In this document: positions 40,453 through 51,753 of the stretch, piece after piece
Layout of the letters: each line of letters starts with the position of its first letter
Numbering within the stretch: position 1 is the first letter of the stretch
DNA from: Chthoniobacteraceae bacterium
GTDB lineage: Bacteria; Verrucomicrobiota; Verrucomicrobiia; Chthoniobacterales; Chthoniobacteraceae
Direction: 5' to 3'
DNA length: 64,000 bases
NCBI GenBank assembly: GCA_947449735.1
Contig: CANFTB010000001.1
Location: 209,070 to 273,069 of the forward strand
The notes under the pieces: generated by a model
What the model saw: only the letters and a program-made list of their open reading frames with translations
Told to the model about the DNA's origin: nothing
Databases searched by the model: none
Program-made: the position numbers and the translations under genes

Positions 40453-41939
40453 CGGAAACGCCCCCCCTTCTTCAGATGCGGGGGATCGTGAAGTCCTTCC
40501 CCGGGGTCAAGGCGCTGCGCGGGGTCGACCTCGAACTCCACACAGGCGAGGTGCTCGCGCTTCTGGGAGAAAACGGCGCGGGCAAAAGCACGCTCATGCG
40601 CATCCTCGGAGGAGCCCACCGGGCCGACGAGGGAGACATCCTGATCAATGGAAAGCCCTCGCCCTTCAGCTCGCCGCAGGATTCGCGCGCGGCGGGAGTC
40701 GCTGTCATTTATCAGGAATTCAACCTCGTCCCGGGGCTGACCGCCGTGGAAAACATCTTCCTCGGCCGTGAAACGACCCGAGGAGGCCTTATCGACCAGC
40801 GCACCGAACGCGCCCGCGCTGCCGCGCTTTTCCAGCGTCTCGGAGCCGAGATCGACCTCGACACCCACTGCCGGCGCCTCACGACAGCCCAGCAGCAGCT
40901 CGTGGAAATCGCCAAGGCCCTCGCCTTCGACGCTCGCATCCTCGTCATGGACGAACCCAGCGCCGCGCTGACCGTCCACGAGGTCGAACGTCTTTTTGAA
41001 ATCATCCGTGAGCTCCGCACCCAGGGCATTAGCATCATCTACATCAGCCACCGCCTGGACGAGGTGTTTGAAATCACAGACCGCGTCGCGGTCCTGCGCG
41101 ACGGCCTCAGCGTTGGCGGACGCCCTACCGCCGATATCACCCGCGCCCAGATGATCCAGCTCATGGTCGGCCGCGAACTCACCGATGAGTTTCCTAAGCG
41201 CACCACACCCCCCGGCCCCGTCCGCCTCGAAGTCGCCGGCCTGCGCCGAGGCAGCGCCGTACGCGATGTTTCCTTCAACGTCCGGCGCGGGGAGATTCTC
41301 GCCTTCACCGGCCTCGTGGGCGCGGGACGCACGGAGACCATGCGCCTCCTGTTTGGCGCGGACCCGCGCGACGCCGGCGAAATCCGCCTCGACGGGGCGC
41401 TTCTCGATATCCGCTCCCCGTCCGACGCCATCGCCTCCGGAATCGGCTTCCTCACCGAAGACCGCAAGACGCAGGGCCTCGTCCTCGCTCATTCGGTGCG
41501 CGAAAACTTCGGACTCCCAAACCTGGACCGGCTGTCGAACAAAGGCTTTGTCCGGATGAGCGCCGAGAGTGAGGAGTTCGCCGGCTACATCGCACAGCTC
41601 CAGATCAAGGTCCCCGGGCAGGAGCAACGCGCAGGGAACCTTTCCGGCGGCAACCAGCAAAAGGTCGTACTCGCCAAATGGCTCGCCCGGAACTGCGAGA
41701 TCCTCATCTTCGACGAACCCACCCGCGGCATCGATGTCGGCGCCAAGTTCGAGATCTATCTTCTCATGAATGCCCTCGTTGCGGCTGGGAAATCCATCAT
41801 CATGATCAGCTCCGAATTGCCGGAGGTTCTCGGCATGGCGGACAGAATCCTGGTGATGCGCGCAGGCTGCATCACCGGTGAAATCGCCGACGCCCGGTCC
41901 GCCACCCAAGAGCAGGTGATGCGTCTCGCCATCGCCTGA
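40449..41939 (+). CDS. Sugar ABC transporter ATPase, two-domain RbsA/MglA type
   Basis: This encodes 496 residues with two ABC cassettes. The first has Walker A GENGAGKST near residue 38, the EFNLVPGLTAVENIFLG region, an atypical signature LTTAQQQLVEIAKAL and Walker B VMDEPSAAL. The second has the degenerate Walker A GLVGAGRTE usual for this family, signature LSGGNQQKVVLAKWLA and Walker B LIFDEPTRGIDVGAK. It powers monosaccharide import with the adjoining binding protein and permease. Its ATG overlaps the AroE-like stop, implying translational coupling. Confidence 0.94.
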   Translation: MTETPPLLQMRGIVKSFPGVKALRGVDLELHTGEVLALLGENGAGKSTLMRILGGAHRADEGDILINGKPSPFSSPQDSRAAGVAVIYQEFNLVPGLTAVENIFLGRETTRGGLIDQRTERARAAALFQRLGAEIDLDTHCRRLTTAQQQLVEIAKALAFDARILVMDEPSAALTVHEVERLFEIIRELRTQGISIIYISHRLDEVFEITDRVAVLRDGLSVGGRPTADITRAQMIQLMVGRELTDEFPKRTTPPGPVRLEVAGLRRGSAVRDVSFNVRRGEILAFTGLVGAGRTETMRLLFGADPRDAGEIRLDGALLDIRSPSDAIASGIGFLTEDRKTQGLVLAHSVRENFGLPNLDRLSNKGFVRMSAESEEFAGYIAQLQIKVPGQEQRAGNLSGGNQQKVVLAKWLARNCEILIFDEPTRGIDVGAKFEIYLLMNALVAAGKSIIMISSELPEVLGMADRILVMRAGCITGEIADARSATQEQVMRLAIA

Positions 41940-41993
41940 GCGCAGCTCTTTTCCCCCAAAGCCCCCGAGCCCCACGAACCGCAGACCACTCTT

Positions 41994-43322
41994 ATGAAAC
42001 CAGCCCGCCTCCTCGCCGACTATGGCATGGTCCTCGTGCTCGCCCTGCTGTGCGTCCTCTTTAGCGTACTCACCTTCAGCGACCAGTCGCCCACCGGCGA
42101 AGCCGCCGCAAAACAGGTCTCCGACACGCTCCGAGAGCAGTTCGGGAAGACTCCCCGCGTTCTGATCGCCACCCGCGACCAACCGGACGACGCCGTATAC
42201 GCCACCGCACTCCAGACCCTCCTCGCCGGATCCGCGCCGGACGCCCGCCCCGCCCCGGTCGTGCGCGGCGAACCCAAGGACGCCCGCGAGGCACTCCAGC
42301 GCCTCGCCGCTTCGGGAGAACGACTTGACGCCATCGCCTGCACACAGGCCACCGGAGCGTGGCTTGTCTTCAACAGTCTGAAGGCCGACTTTCCCAATCT
42401 GGGCGAGCCGCGCATCGTCACGCCGCGCAGCTACCGCTGGCCAAATTTTCTGAAAGCGGAAAACCTCCTCAACATCGCCAACCAGATCGCCGTAATCGCC
42501 ATCGTCGCCATCGGCATGTCGATGGTCATTATCACCGGCGGCATCGACCTTTCCGTCGGCTCTCTCCTCGCGCTCTCCTCCGTCCTCACTGCGCGCTTCA
42601 TCCGTGATTTTGCCGGAGGCACCGGTGCGTCGGCCTCCGGGATGCTGCTGGCCTGCCTCGCCGCCATTCTGCTCTGCGGCACAGTCGGCGCCTTCTCGGG
42701 CGCCATGATCACGCGCTTCGCCATTCCTCCCTTCATCGTCACCCTGGCGATGATGCTCGTGGGCAGCGGCCTCGCCTACATCCTCGCAAAGGGCCAGTCC
42801 ATCTACCAGATCCCCGACTCCTTTGTCTGGCTAGGGCGGGGAGCCGACGTTCTGAACATCCCCAACGCCGTCCTCCTCATGGCTGTCTTGTACGGACTGG
42901 CCCACATTCTCATGAGCCGGATGAAACTCGGCCGCCACCTCTACGCGGTCGGAGGCAACAGCGAGGCCGCACGTCTGTCGGGCGTCCCGGTCAAGCGCGT
43001 GCTCCTGTTCGCTTACATCGCCAGCGCCGCGCTCGCGGGACTTGGCGGAGTCATCATGGCCTCCCAGCTCAAAAGCGGTTCGCCCACCTACGGCGGAATG
43101 TACGAACTCTACGTCATTGCCGCGGTGGTCGTCGGGGGCACCAGCCTGAGCGGTGGCGAGGGCCGCATGTTCGGCACCCTGGCCGGCGCCTTCACCATCG
43201 CGGTGATCCAGAACGGTATGAACCTCACAAACGTAGAAAGCTACACCCAGAAGGTCGTCCTCGGTCTCGTCATCCTCGGAGCCGTGCTCGTCGACAAGGC
43301 CCGAAACACCCGTTCCGCATGA
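41994..43322 (+). CDS. Sugar ABC transporter permease with extra extracytoplasmic domain
   Basis: This encodes 442 residues, about 110 more than a normal RbsC (~320-330). A first membrane helix (about 10-28) is followed by a soluble stretch of about 105 residues (30-140), then the canonical permease: NFLKAENLLNIANQ near 151, ITGGIDLSVGSLLALSS near 180, FIVTLAMMLVGSG, YAVGGNSEAARLSGV and GGTSLSGGEGRMFGTLAGA. The inserted stretch alternates strand and helix (PRVLIAT, ALQTLLAG, EALQRLAASGERLDAIACT) like one lobe of a periplasmic-binding fold. It should face the periplasm. The stop overlaps the kinase start by 4 bases. Confidence 0.92.
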   Translation: MKPARLLADYGMVLVLALLCVLFSVLTFSDQSPTGEAAAKQVSDTLREQFGKTPRVLIATRDQPDDAVYATALQTLLAGSAPDARPAPVVRGEPKDAREALQRLAASGERLDAIACTQATGAWLVFNSLKADFPNLGEPRIVTPRSYRWPNFLKAENLLNIANQIAVIAIVAIGMSMVIITGGIDLSVGSLLALSSVLTARFIRDFAGGTGASASGMLLACLAAILLCGTVGAFSGAMITRFAIPPFIVTLAMMLVGSGLAYILAKGQSIYQIPDSFVWLGRGADVLNIPNAVLLMAVLYGLAHILMSRMKLGRHLYAVGGNSEAARLSGVPVKRVLLFAYIASAALAGLGGVIMASQLKSGSPTYGGMYELYVIAAVVVGGTSLSGGEGRMFGTLAGAFTIAVIQNGMNLTNVESYTQKVVLGLVILGAVLVDKARNTRSA

Positions 43323-44200
43323 CGTCCCCACGCATCCTTTCCTGCGGCGAAGTCCTGTGGGACCTCTTCCCCGAAGGCCCCCGCTTCGGCGGTGCGCCCG
43401 CCAACTTCGCATGCCACGCCGCCCTCCTTGGAGCCAGCGTCTCCATGCTCAGCGCGGTCGGCACAGACGCCCGGGGCGCGGAAGCCCTCTCCATCCTGAA
43501 GCGCTTCGGCATCGACACCGCGCTTGTCCGGTCCGTTTCGAACGCGGCCACCGGCACCGTGGGCGTCTCGGTGGACGCCGCGGGCAAGCCGAGTTTCGAG
43601 ATCCACGCCAACGCCGCCTGGGATGACATTACATTGAAGGGTGAAACCCATCCGTCGCTCTCGGCCTTCGACGCCGTCTACTTCGGAACGCTCGGCCAAC
43701 GCAGCCCCCGCTCTAGGGACGCCATCCGCAGCGTCCTCCACGAAGCCAAATCCCTGGGGGTACTGCGCGTTTTGGATATCAACCTGAGATCCCCCTTCTT
43801 CGACCACGCGCTTCTGCGCGACTCCATCGCGCTAGCCAGCGTCCTGAAATTGAGCGACGAAGAACTCCCGGAGGTCGCCGCCGCGTCCGCTATTCCGCTG
43901 GAAACCTCGCCCGAGGCCACCCTCCAAACGCTGCACTCCCGCCTCGGCTTGGACTGCATCGCCATGACCCGAGGGGCGGAGGGGGCGTTGATTGTGTCGC
44001 GCTCGGGGACCACCGTGCAACCCGGGATCCCGGCAAAGGTCGTGGACACCGTAGGCGCCGGCGACGCCTTTGCCGCCGCGCTGGTTGTCGGGCTTCTCCG
44101 CAGACAAGCGGACGCTGATATCCTCCGATTCGCATGCAAGACGGCCTCAGTTGCCTGCGCGCACGCTGGCGGCGTGCCTCAAACGGAAGTGAGCGTATAA
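43319..44200 (+). CDS. PfkB family sugar kinase (fructokinase-like)
   Basis: This encodes 293 residues. PfkB signatures are both present: the N-terminal GEVLWDLFPEGPRFGGAPANFA region and the C-terminal DTVGAGDAFAAALV with the catalytic Asp. The order EVLWDLFP and GGAPANFACHAA is closest to bacterial fructokinases, but related kinases act on other sugars or keto acids. It overlaps the permease by 4 bases (ATGA) and closes the operon, so it likely phosphorylates the imported or oxidised sugar in the cytoplasm. Confidence 0.88.
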   Translation: MTSPRILSCGEVLWDLFPEGPRFGGAPANFACHAALLGASVSMLSAVGTDARGAEALSILKRFGIDTALVRSVSNAATGTVGVSVDAAGKPSFEIHANAAWDDITLKGETHPSLSAFDAVYFGTLGQRSPRSRDAIRSVLHEAKSLGVLRVLDINLRSPFFDHALLRDSIALASVLKLSDEELPEVAAASAIPLETSPEATLQTLHSRLGLDCIAMTRGAEGALIVSRSGTTVQPGIPAKVVDTVGAGDAFAAALVVGLLRRQADADILRFACKTASVACAHAGGVPQTEVSV

Positions 44201-44718
44201 ACGTCTATTCCAAGGTTCGCACTCAGTCCGTTTTACAGCGTTCAGCCTCGCTTATAAGGTCTGAACCGCAGTCCTCGGAATCCTCGAAGGAGCTTACCTC
44301 GACCCCTTTTGTAGCGCGCTTTACGCGAATCCGGGTGACCTCCGTAGCTTCAGAAAAAGCCCTCTCGACAACCCGCTTTGCCTGCTGATCCATGAACAGA
44401 TGGGCAACAAATGATCTGTGAATTATCATAATCAAAAGCACTGCTGCTTGTTCCGATCGGCACTAACAGGAGCCGAACAAGCACCAAACAAACGAGCGCC
44501 ACTGCAGGTGCTAGACATGGCGTTTAAAGACCCGACACTGATCAACTGTTTCTAACCCTACCGGGCGGGCTTGCAAGGCAAAAACCTTGAACCAGCTCAC
44601 TTCCAATGTGATGCCAGGCAAACGGCATTCATGCCCGCGGCATGAATGAAGGAGGCATCCCTCCGCCACGCGTTGGGCAGCACAACTCTTTGTGCGAAAC
44701 TTTGACCGATTCAGTGTA
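44201..44718. other. 518-base intergenic region between convergent genes
   Basis: This stretch is less GC-rich than its surroundings. It contains a minus-strand frame at 44223-44441 (72 codons from a GTG, or 56 from an ATG, hydrophilic, Glu-rich, unrecognised) and a perfect hairpin at 44626-44648. No tRNA or known small RNA was recognised. The small frame may be a remnant or chance. Confidence 0.5.
44626..44648. repeat. Perfect 10-bp inverted repeat, 3-base spacer
   Basis: CATTCATGCC and GGCATGAATG are separated by CGC. It lies 70 bases beyond the stop of the minus-strand heme protein gene. There is no T-run on either side, so it could be a Rho-type or processing hairpin, or a protein site. 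Confidence 0.7.
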
Positions 44719-47700
44719 CTACTTCAACAACGGGTGTTCCTGCAGCAGATCCTCCACCTTGTAGAAATTCACGCGACCGGGATTGGCGGCGCGAACCTTC
44801 TCGACTTGTGCGGGCGTAATCGCGGCTGCTTTGTTACCGAAACTGTTACGCACGAAAGTCAGCACCGCGGCCATCTCGTCGTTGTTCAACATTCCGGCAA
44901 ACGGAGTCATGGGCACCTGCCCGTCGTACTTCTTGCCGTTGATTTCCAGCGGCCCCATCAAACCGTACATGGCCAGCTTGATCAGGCGGTCGGCGTCCTG
45001 GGTGACCCACGGGCTCTTCTCGATGGACGGGAAAGCCGGATCCAGCCCCTTGCCGTTGGGCTGATGACAGGTCACGCAGTGCCCTTCGCGGTAGTAAATC
45101 TTCTGACCCGCCAGGTACTGCTTCTTCGCCTCATCGCTCAAGTCCGAAGGCGCAGCCAGTTCCTTGAAGTCGGAAACTTCTTTTTCAACCATTCCGGCCA
45201 GTCGGGTTGCCGCCGTCTTTGCAGCGCCCTCGCTCCACTTGTCCAGCGGCAGCGCCGAAGCCGTGGCCACAATCTTCTTCGCCTGTGCGACCTCGTTCTC
45301 AGGCAGCCAGGACGCCGCCACGATCGCCTCCAACCGGACCCGACCGTGCTCGTCAGACGCCGCCTTCTCAAGCAACGCAACGTGGTCGGCAACCTTGTGC
45401 GTGTTGTAACGGAGCACGCGCACCGCGGCCGCGCGGGCGTGAAAATCCTTGGCCTCGAGCATCTGGCGCAGCAAAGGTTCGTCCACGGCGTTCAGCCCCC
45501 AGGTCGTCCACAGCGCCTCCAGAACGTAATGCTCGTACTCGGGATGCTTCTTGTCCAAAGAGGCCACCCATTGCTTGAGCGCCGGCAACACCTCGCCCGA
45601 GGCGTGCGCATGCAGTTCGCGGCGGGAACGGTAGCGCACGCGCAGTTCCGGTTCCTTCAGATTGTTGAGCAGTGCGGCAACCGTGGCGCCCGCCACCTGC
45701 ACGGGCTTGATTAAAGGACGGGACGGATAGGTGATCCGGTAAATGCGCCCGTGCATGTGATCGCGCAGCGGGTCGCGAGCGTTGTGCTGCATGTGCCCGA
45801 TGAGCGGGTTGTGCCAGTCGATCACGTAGAGCGAACCGTCGGGCGCGAACTCGAGGTCTACAGGACGGAAGTTGCCGTCGGTGCTCTTGAGCAAATCCTG
45901 CCGGAACGTCGTCTTCCAGCCGGTTCCGTCATCCTCGATCTGATGCTGCTTAATCCCGAGAAATCCAATGGCGTTGCAGAGAATCAGGTCACCCTGCACC
46001 TCGTCCGGAAAGTGGCGGGAGGAAACCACCTCCAAACCTGAAGTGGGACGCACCTTCTGGCCTTCGGGGATCAAATCTGGAGTAGAGGGCGTCTTGCTTC
46101 CGAAGGTGGGCTTCACAGAAACCGGAAGCATCCAGTTCATGCTGGTTCCGGAGGTGTGCAGGAAGAAGTCCTGGCCCCACTTGTCGAAGGTCACCCCCCA
46201 GGGGTTCGGGATGGACAACTGGGCGGTACGCTCCAATTGCCCGCGCTGGGGACTGTAGCGTAGGAACCCGCCGTCCACGCAGCGGACGGGACCATAGGGC
46301 GTTTCAATGTTTGAGTGCAGGAATACGCCCTCGCACAGCATGAAGGCGCCGCTCGGATCCGCAGCGTAGGCGCTGATGGCGTGGTGCGTGTCGTGCGTGT
46401 CGAACCCGCCCAAAACGATCTCAGTGCTGTCGGCCTTGTCGTCGCCATTGGTGTCCCGCAGGAGAACTAGGTTCGGCTCTTGGGAAAGGTAAACGCCCTC
46501 GGGAGCGAACTCAAAACCGATGGGCAAGTGCAGGTGGTCTGCAAACACCGTTTCCTTGTCGGCCTTACCGTCGCCGTTGGTGTCCTCATAGATGAGGATC
46601 TTGTCGTTGGGCATGGCGTCGCCTGGACGGTAGTGAGGGTAGGTCGGCGCCACGGCCACCCATAGGCGGCCCTTGTTGTCGAAGGAAATCTGGATGGGGT
46701 TCGCCAGATTCGGAAACTCCTTCTCGCTTGCGAACAACTGCACTTTGTAGCCCTCCGGAACCTTCAGGCTGGCCTCCGCTTCCTCCCCGTACAAATACCG
46801 GTCGCTGCCATTTTTCACGCTCGGCTGGTAGTTTGTGGGAACGGGAGGCAGGACGATCGTGCCGCTGTCGTCCACCGCAAGATCCGTCTTTTTCCCCGAA
46901 ACAACGTCGTGAATGAGCGTGTCGCGGATGGCCGCCATCTGGCGGGTCTTTTTCACTTCGTCCGGATAGTTCTGGGGACCGAAGGGGTTGTAACGCTGCC
47001 CGTGGGTATGCACCCCGTTGAGAAGGTTGTAGTCGTTGTTCCAGAACCAATCCTTCTGGCGCACAGCCTCGAGCACCTTCGCCGGGTCAGCCTTGGACAC
47101 GTGGGGGCGGGACCCGAAAACGCCGTCTGCCAGGATCTCGGCAACCCGGGCGTAGCCTTCCTCGTTCGGCACAAAACCGCCGGTGGTCAGCGGTTTCTCG
47201 GACTTGGCGTAGAGGGCTTTGCTGGTCGTGAACAGGTCGACAAACGTGAGCCCGTGCTTTTTGGCGACCGACTGGATCGCGGCCGTGTATAGGGTCAAAT
47301 TGGCGTTTTCCTTCTCGCCGTTGGGCAGGTCGCGCTTGGCCGACTGGTCTTCATAGGCAATCGGCGATGCCAGCACCAGGCGCGGCGCGGCCTTTCCGTT
47401 GTAAGCCTTGCCCAGCGTGTGCTGCACCCAGGCGTCCAGCTCCGCTTCAAAATTGGCCACCTTGCCCGGACCGTCGAAGGACTCGTTATAACCGAAAAAG
47501 GCGATGATCGTGTCGGCCTTCAGGAAGGCCAGCCATTCGTCGGGCGTCGGAAAGAAGCCCTTGCCATGGTGAACGTTCAACTCCGGATGGAACTTCTCCC
47601 CACCGGGAAACGCCCATTGGGAGACACGAGACGGGTGCGGCCGGAACGCGGGGGTATCGCCGACGTGCCCCATGTTTCGCACAAAAAGCTCGCTCTGCGG

Positions 47701-47949
47701 GTACCGCAGCTGCAGCTCCGTTTCGATCCGGCTGTAGTGCACATCTCGCTCGGCAAGACCGTTCCCGATAAACACGATGCGCTCCCCCTTCTCAGGAGCC
47801 GCCACTGTCTGCGCCCGGACGGCGGTCGCCGCCTCAGGAACGGGCATCTTCGCATGGGGAGCGTTTTCCGGCGCTGTGTTCATTGTCTGGGCGTAAAGCG
47901 CCAAGGACATTCCGGCGAACGCGGCGAGGGAAACAATTTGCGAATTCAT
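44719..47949 (-). CDS. PVC-type multi-domain heme-binding dehydrogenase with SGNH domain
   Basis: The ATG at 47949 (MNSQIVSLAAFAGMSLALYAQ signal peptide) gives 1076 residues. Four parts are visible: an SGNH/GDSL hydrolase-like domain (about 50-290; IVFIGNGLAERD, NMGHVGDTP, FFGYNESFDG); a PVC membrane-bound-dehydrogenase/NHL beta-propeller (about 420-800; FASEKEFPNLANPIQISFD, EDTNGDGKAD, VDLEFAPDGSLYVIDW); a HEAT-like helical part (about 810-930); and a cytochrome c with CVTCH near 980 and Met-containing MTPFAGML. The SGNH active-site GDS is replaced by IGNGLA, so esterase activity is doubtful. Likely a periplasmic sugar or polyol dehydrogenase. Confidence 0.88.
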   Translation of the reverse strand: MNSQIVSLAAFAGMSLALYAQTMNTAPENAPHAKMPVPEAATAVRAQTVAAPEKGERIVFIGNGLAERDVHYSRIETELQLRYPQSELFVRNMGHVGDTPAFRPHPSRVSQWAFPGGEKFHPELNVHHGKGFFPTPDEWLAFLKADTIIAFFGYNESFDGPGKVANFEAELDAWVQHTLGKAYNGKAAPRLVLASPIAYEDQSAKRDLPNGEKENANLTLYTAAIQSVAKKHGLTFVDLFTTSKALYAKSEKPLTTGGFVPNEEGYARVAEILADGVFGSRPHVSKADPAKVLEAVRQKDWFWNNDYNLLNGVHTHGQRYNPFGPQNYPDEVKKTRQMAAIRDTLIHDVVSGKKTDLAVDDSGTIVLPPVPTNYQPSVKNGSDRYLYGEEAEASLKVPEGYKVQLFASEKEFPNLANPIQISFDNKGRLWVAVAPTYPHYRPGDAMPNDKILIYEDTNGDGKADKETVFADHLHLPIGFEFAPEGVYLSQEPNLVLLRDTNGDDKADSTEIVLGGFDTHDTHHAISAYAADPSGAFMLCEGVFLHSNIETPYGPVRCVDGGFLRYSPQRGQLERTAQLSIPNPWGVTFDKWGQDFFLHTSGTSMNWMLPVSVKPTFGSKTPSTPDLIPEGQKVRPTSGLEVVSSRHFPDEVQGDLILCNAIGFLGIKQHQIEDDGTGWKTTFRQDLLKSTDGNFRPVDLEFAPDGSLYVIDWHNPLIGHMQHNARDPLRDHMHGRIYRITYPSRPLIKPVQVAGATVAALLNNLKEPELRVRYRSRRELHAHASGEVLPALKQWVASLDKKHPEYEHYVLEALWTTWGLNAVDEPLLRQMLEAKDFHARAAAVRVLRYNTHKVADHVALLEKAASDEHGRVRLEAIVAASWLPENEVAQAKKIVATASALPLDKWSEGAAKTAATRLAGMVEKEVSDFKELAAPSDLSDEAKKQYLAGQKIYYREGHCVTCHQPNGKGLDPAFPSIEKSPWVTQDADRLIKLAMYGLMGPLEINGKKYDGQVPMTPFAGMLNNDEMAAVLTFVRNSFGNKAAAITPAQVEKVRAANPGRVNFYKVEDLLQEHPLLK

Positions 47950-48137
47950 GTGTTTGAAGGGGGCCCCGACCGGCATGCATCCGGCCGTGTGGAAGGTGAA
48001 AAGTGCGTAGAACGGTGAAAAATTAGCGGGTTTTGATCTTCGCCCATTCCCCGCGCCCCATTCAATCACGATCTGCGGTCGGTCTTCCTGGCCCGGAGCC
48101 AAGAAACAAATGCCCCAGCGCCCCCGGCTCCCTCCAT

Positions 48138-48803
48138 TTAAGCGCTCAATCCTGAGAACGCCTCCAATGCCGAATTGCGCGCGTTTTCCAAATGTCGCCC
48201 CATCGCCTCCACCGCGCCCGCCTCATCCCCGGCCCTCAACCTATGAAGAATCGTGAGATGCTCTTCCAAGGACGTCGAGTGCACCGCACAAAACCGCTTC
48301 CCAACCACCTCGCGCACGGTCTGCACCAAGGTTCCATAACGACTGATCTCAGCCTTTAACCGCAGATTGTCCGAAGCCACCGCAATCTCGAAATGCAGGA
48401 CCCGATCCAGCGCCCAGTCCTCGTCATCGGCCCCGGTGGATTGCAACACCTCAAAACCAGAAATAAGCCGGCGGATCATCTCTCCATCCATCCTTGAGGC
48501 CGCAAGGCGCACCGCCTCCAGTTCCAAAAGCGTCCGCACCGAATAAAGCTCCGCAAGCTGCCTGCCTCCGAAAGCCCCCAACACCGCCCCACAATTCCGC
48601 TTCAACTGAAGCATGCCGAGCGCTTCCAACTCCAAAAAGGCCTCGCGCACCGGAGTCCGACTCACTTCAAAAAGTTCAGCGGCTGAGTGCTCCGTCAAGC
48701 GCTCCCCCCCAGTCCAACGGCCGTGGAGCAACCCGTGAATGACCCCGCGCACCACCTGGGCCTTGCCCGCGAGGGAATTGGGTTTCATCACGGCGAGGCT
48801 CAT
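48138..48803 (-). CDS. GntR family regulator with FCD domain
   Basis: The ATG at 48803 (MSLAVMKPNSLAGKAQVV) gives 221 residues; the next in-frame ATG, at 48788, would give 216. The N-terminal winged helix (about 10-75) reads GGERLTEHSAAELFEVSRTPVREAFLELEALGML as two motifs, LTEHSAAELF and SRTPVREAFLELEALG. The C-terminal FCD sensor (about 85-215) holds ligand/metal-type residues in DRVLHFEIAVAS and EEHLTILHRLRAGD with His. FCD regulators typically sense uronates, sugar acids or carboxylates. It is divergent from the PSD1-DUF1501-lactonase operon, with a GntR-like dyad between. Confidence 0.9.
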   Translation of the reverse strand: MSLAVMKPNSLAGKAQVVRGVIHGLLHGRWTGGERLTEHSAAELFEVSRTPVREAFLELEALGMLQLKRNCGAVLGAFGGRQLAELYSVRTLLELEAVRLAASRMDGEMIRRLISGFEVLQSTGADDEDWALDRVLHFEIAVASDNLRLKAEISRYGTLVQTVREVVGKRFCAVHSTSLEEHLTILHRLRAGDEAGAVEAMGRHLENARNSALEAFSGLSA

Positions 48804-48827
48804 TAAATAAGGGTAATCCAGCTCAGC

Positions 48828-48856
48828 TTGACAATCGAGGCCAAGATTATTCCAAT
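48828..48856 (+). promoter_or_regulatory. Candidate promoter of the PSD1 operon
   Basis: A perfect TTGACA (48828-48833) stands 17 bases before TCCAAT (48851-48856), which matches 4 of 6 bases of the -10 consensus. The predicted start of transcription falls at about 48863, on the dyad proposed as the GntR operator. Confidence 0.4.
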
Positions 48857-48862
48857 CGCAGG

Positions 48863-48874
48863 ATTGTATGCAAT
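48863..48874. promoter_or_regulatory. Candidate GntR-FCD operator
   Basis: ATTGTATGCAAT differs from a perfect dyad at one pair and matches the ATTGTATACAAT-like sites common for FCD regulators; the flanks G and C extend it to 14 bases. It overlaps the predicted +1 of the PSD1 operon, the expected place for repression, in the divergent gap. Confidence 0.5.
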
Positions 48875-48918
48875 CAGAGACCTCCGGGCTTCTTCCCCCT
48901 CCAGCCCCGCACCTGCCC

Positions 48919-51744
<2,826 letters not shown>

Positions 51745-51753
51745 ATCCTAGCC

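Noticed and set aside
40206..42182. 658-codon antisense frame over AroE-like and ABC ATPase genes
   Set aside because: It crosses two well-supported genes and shows no family motifs.
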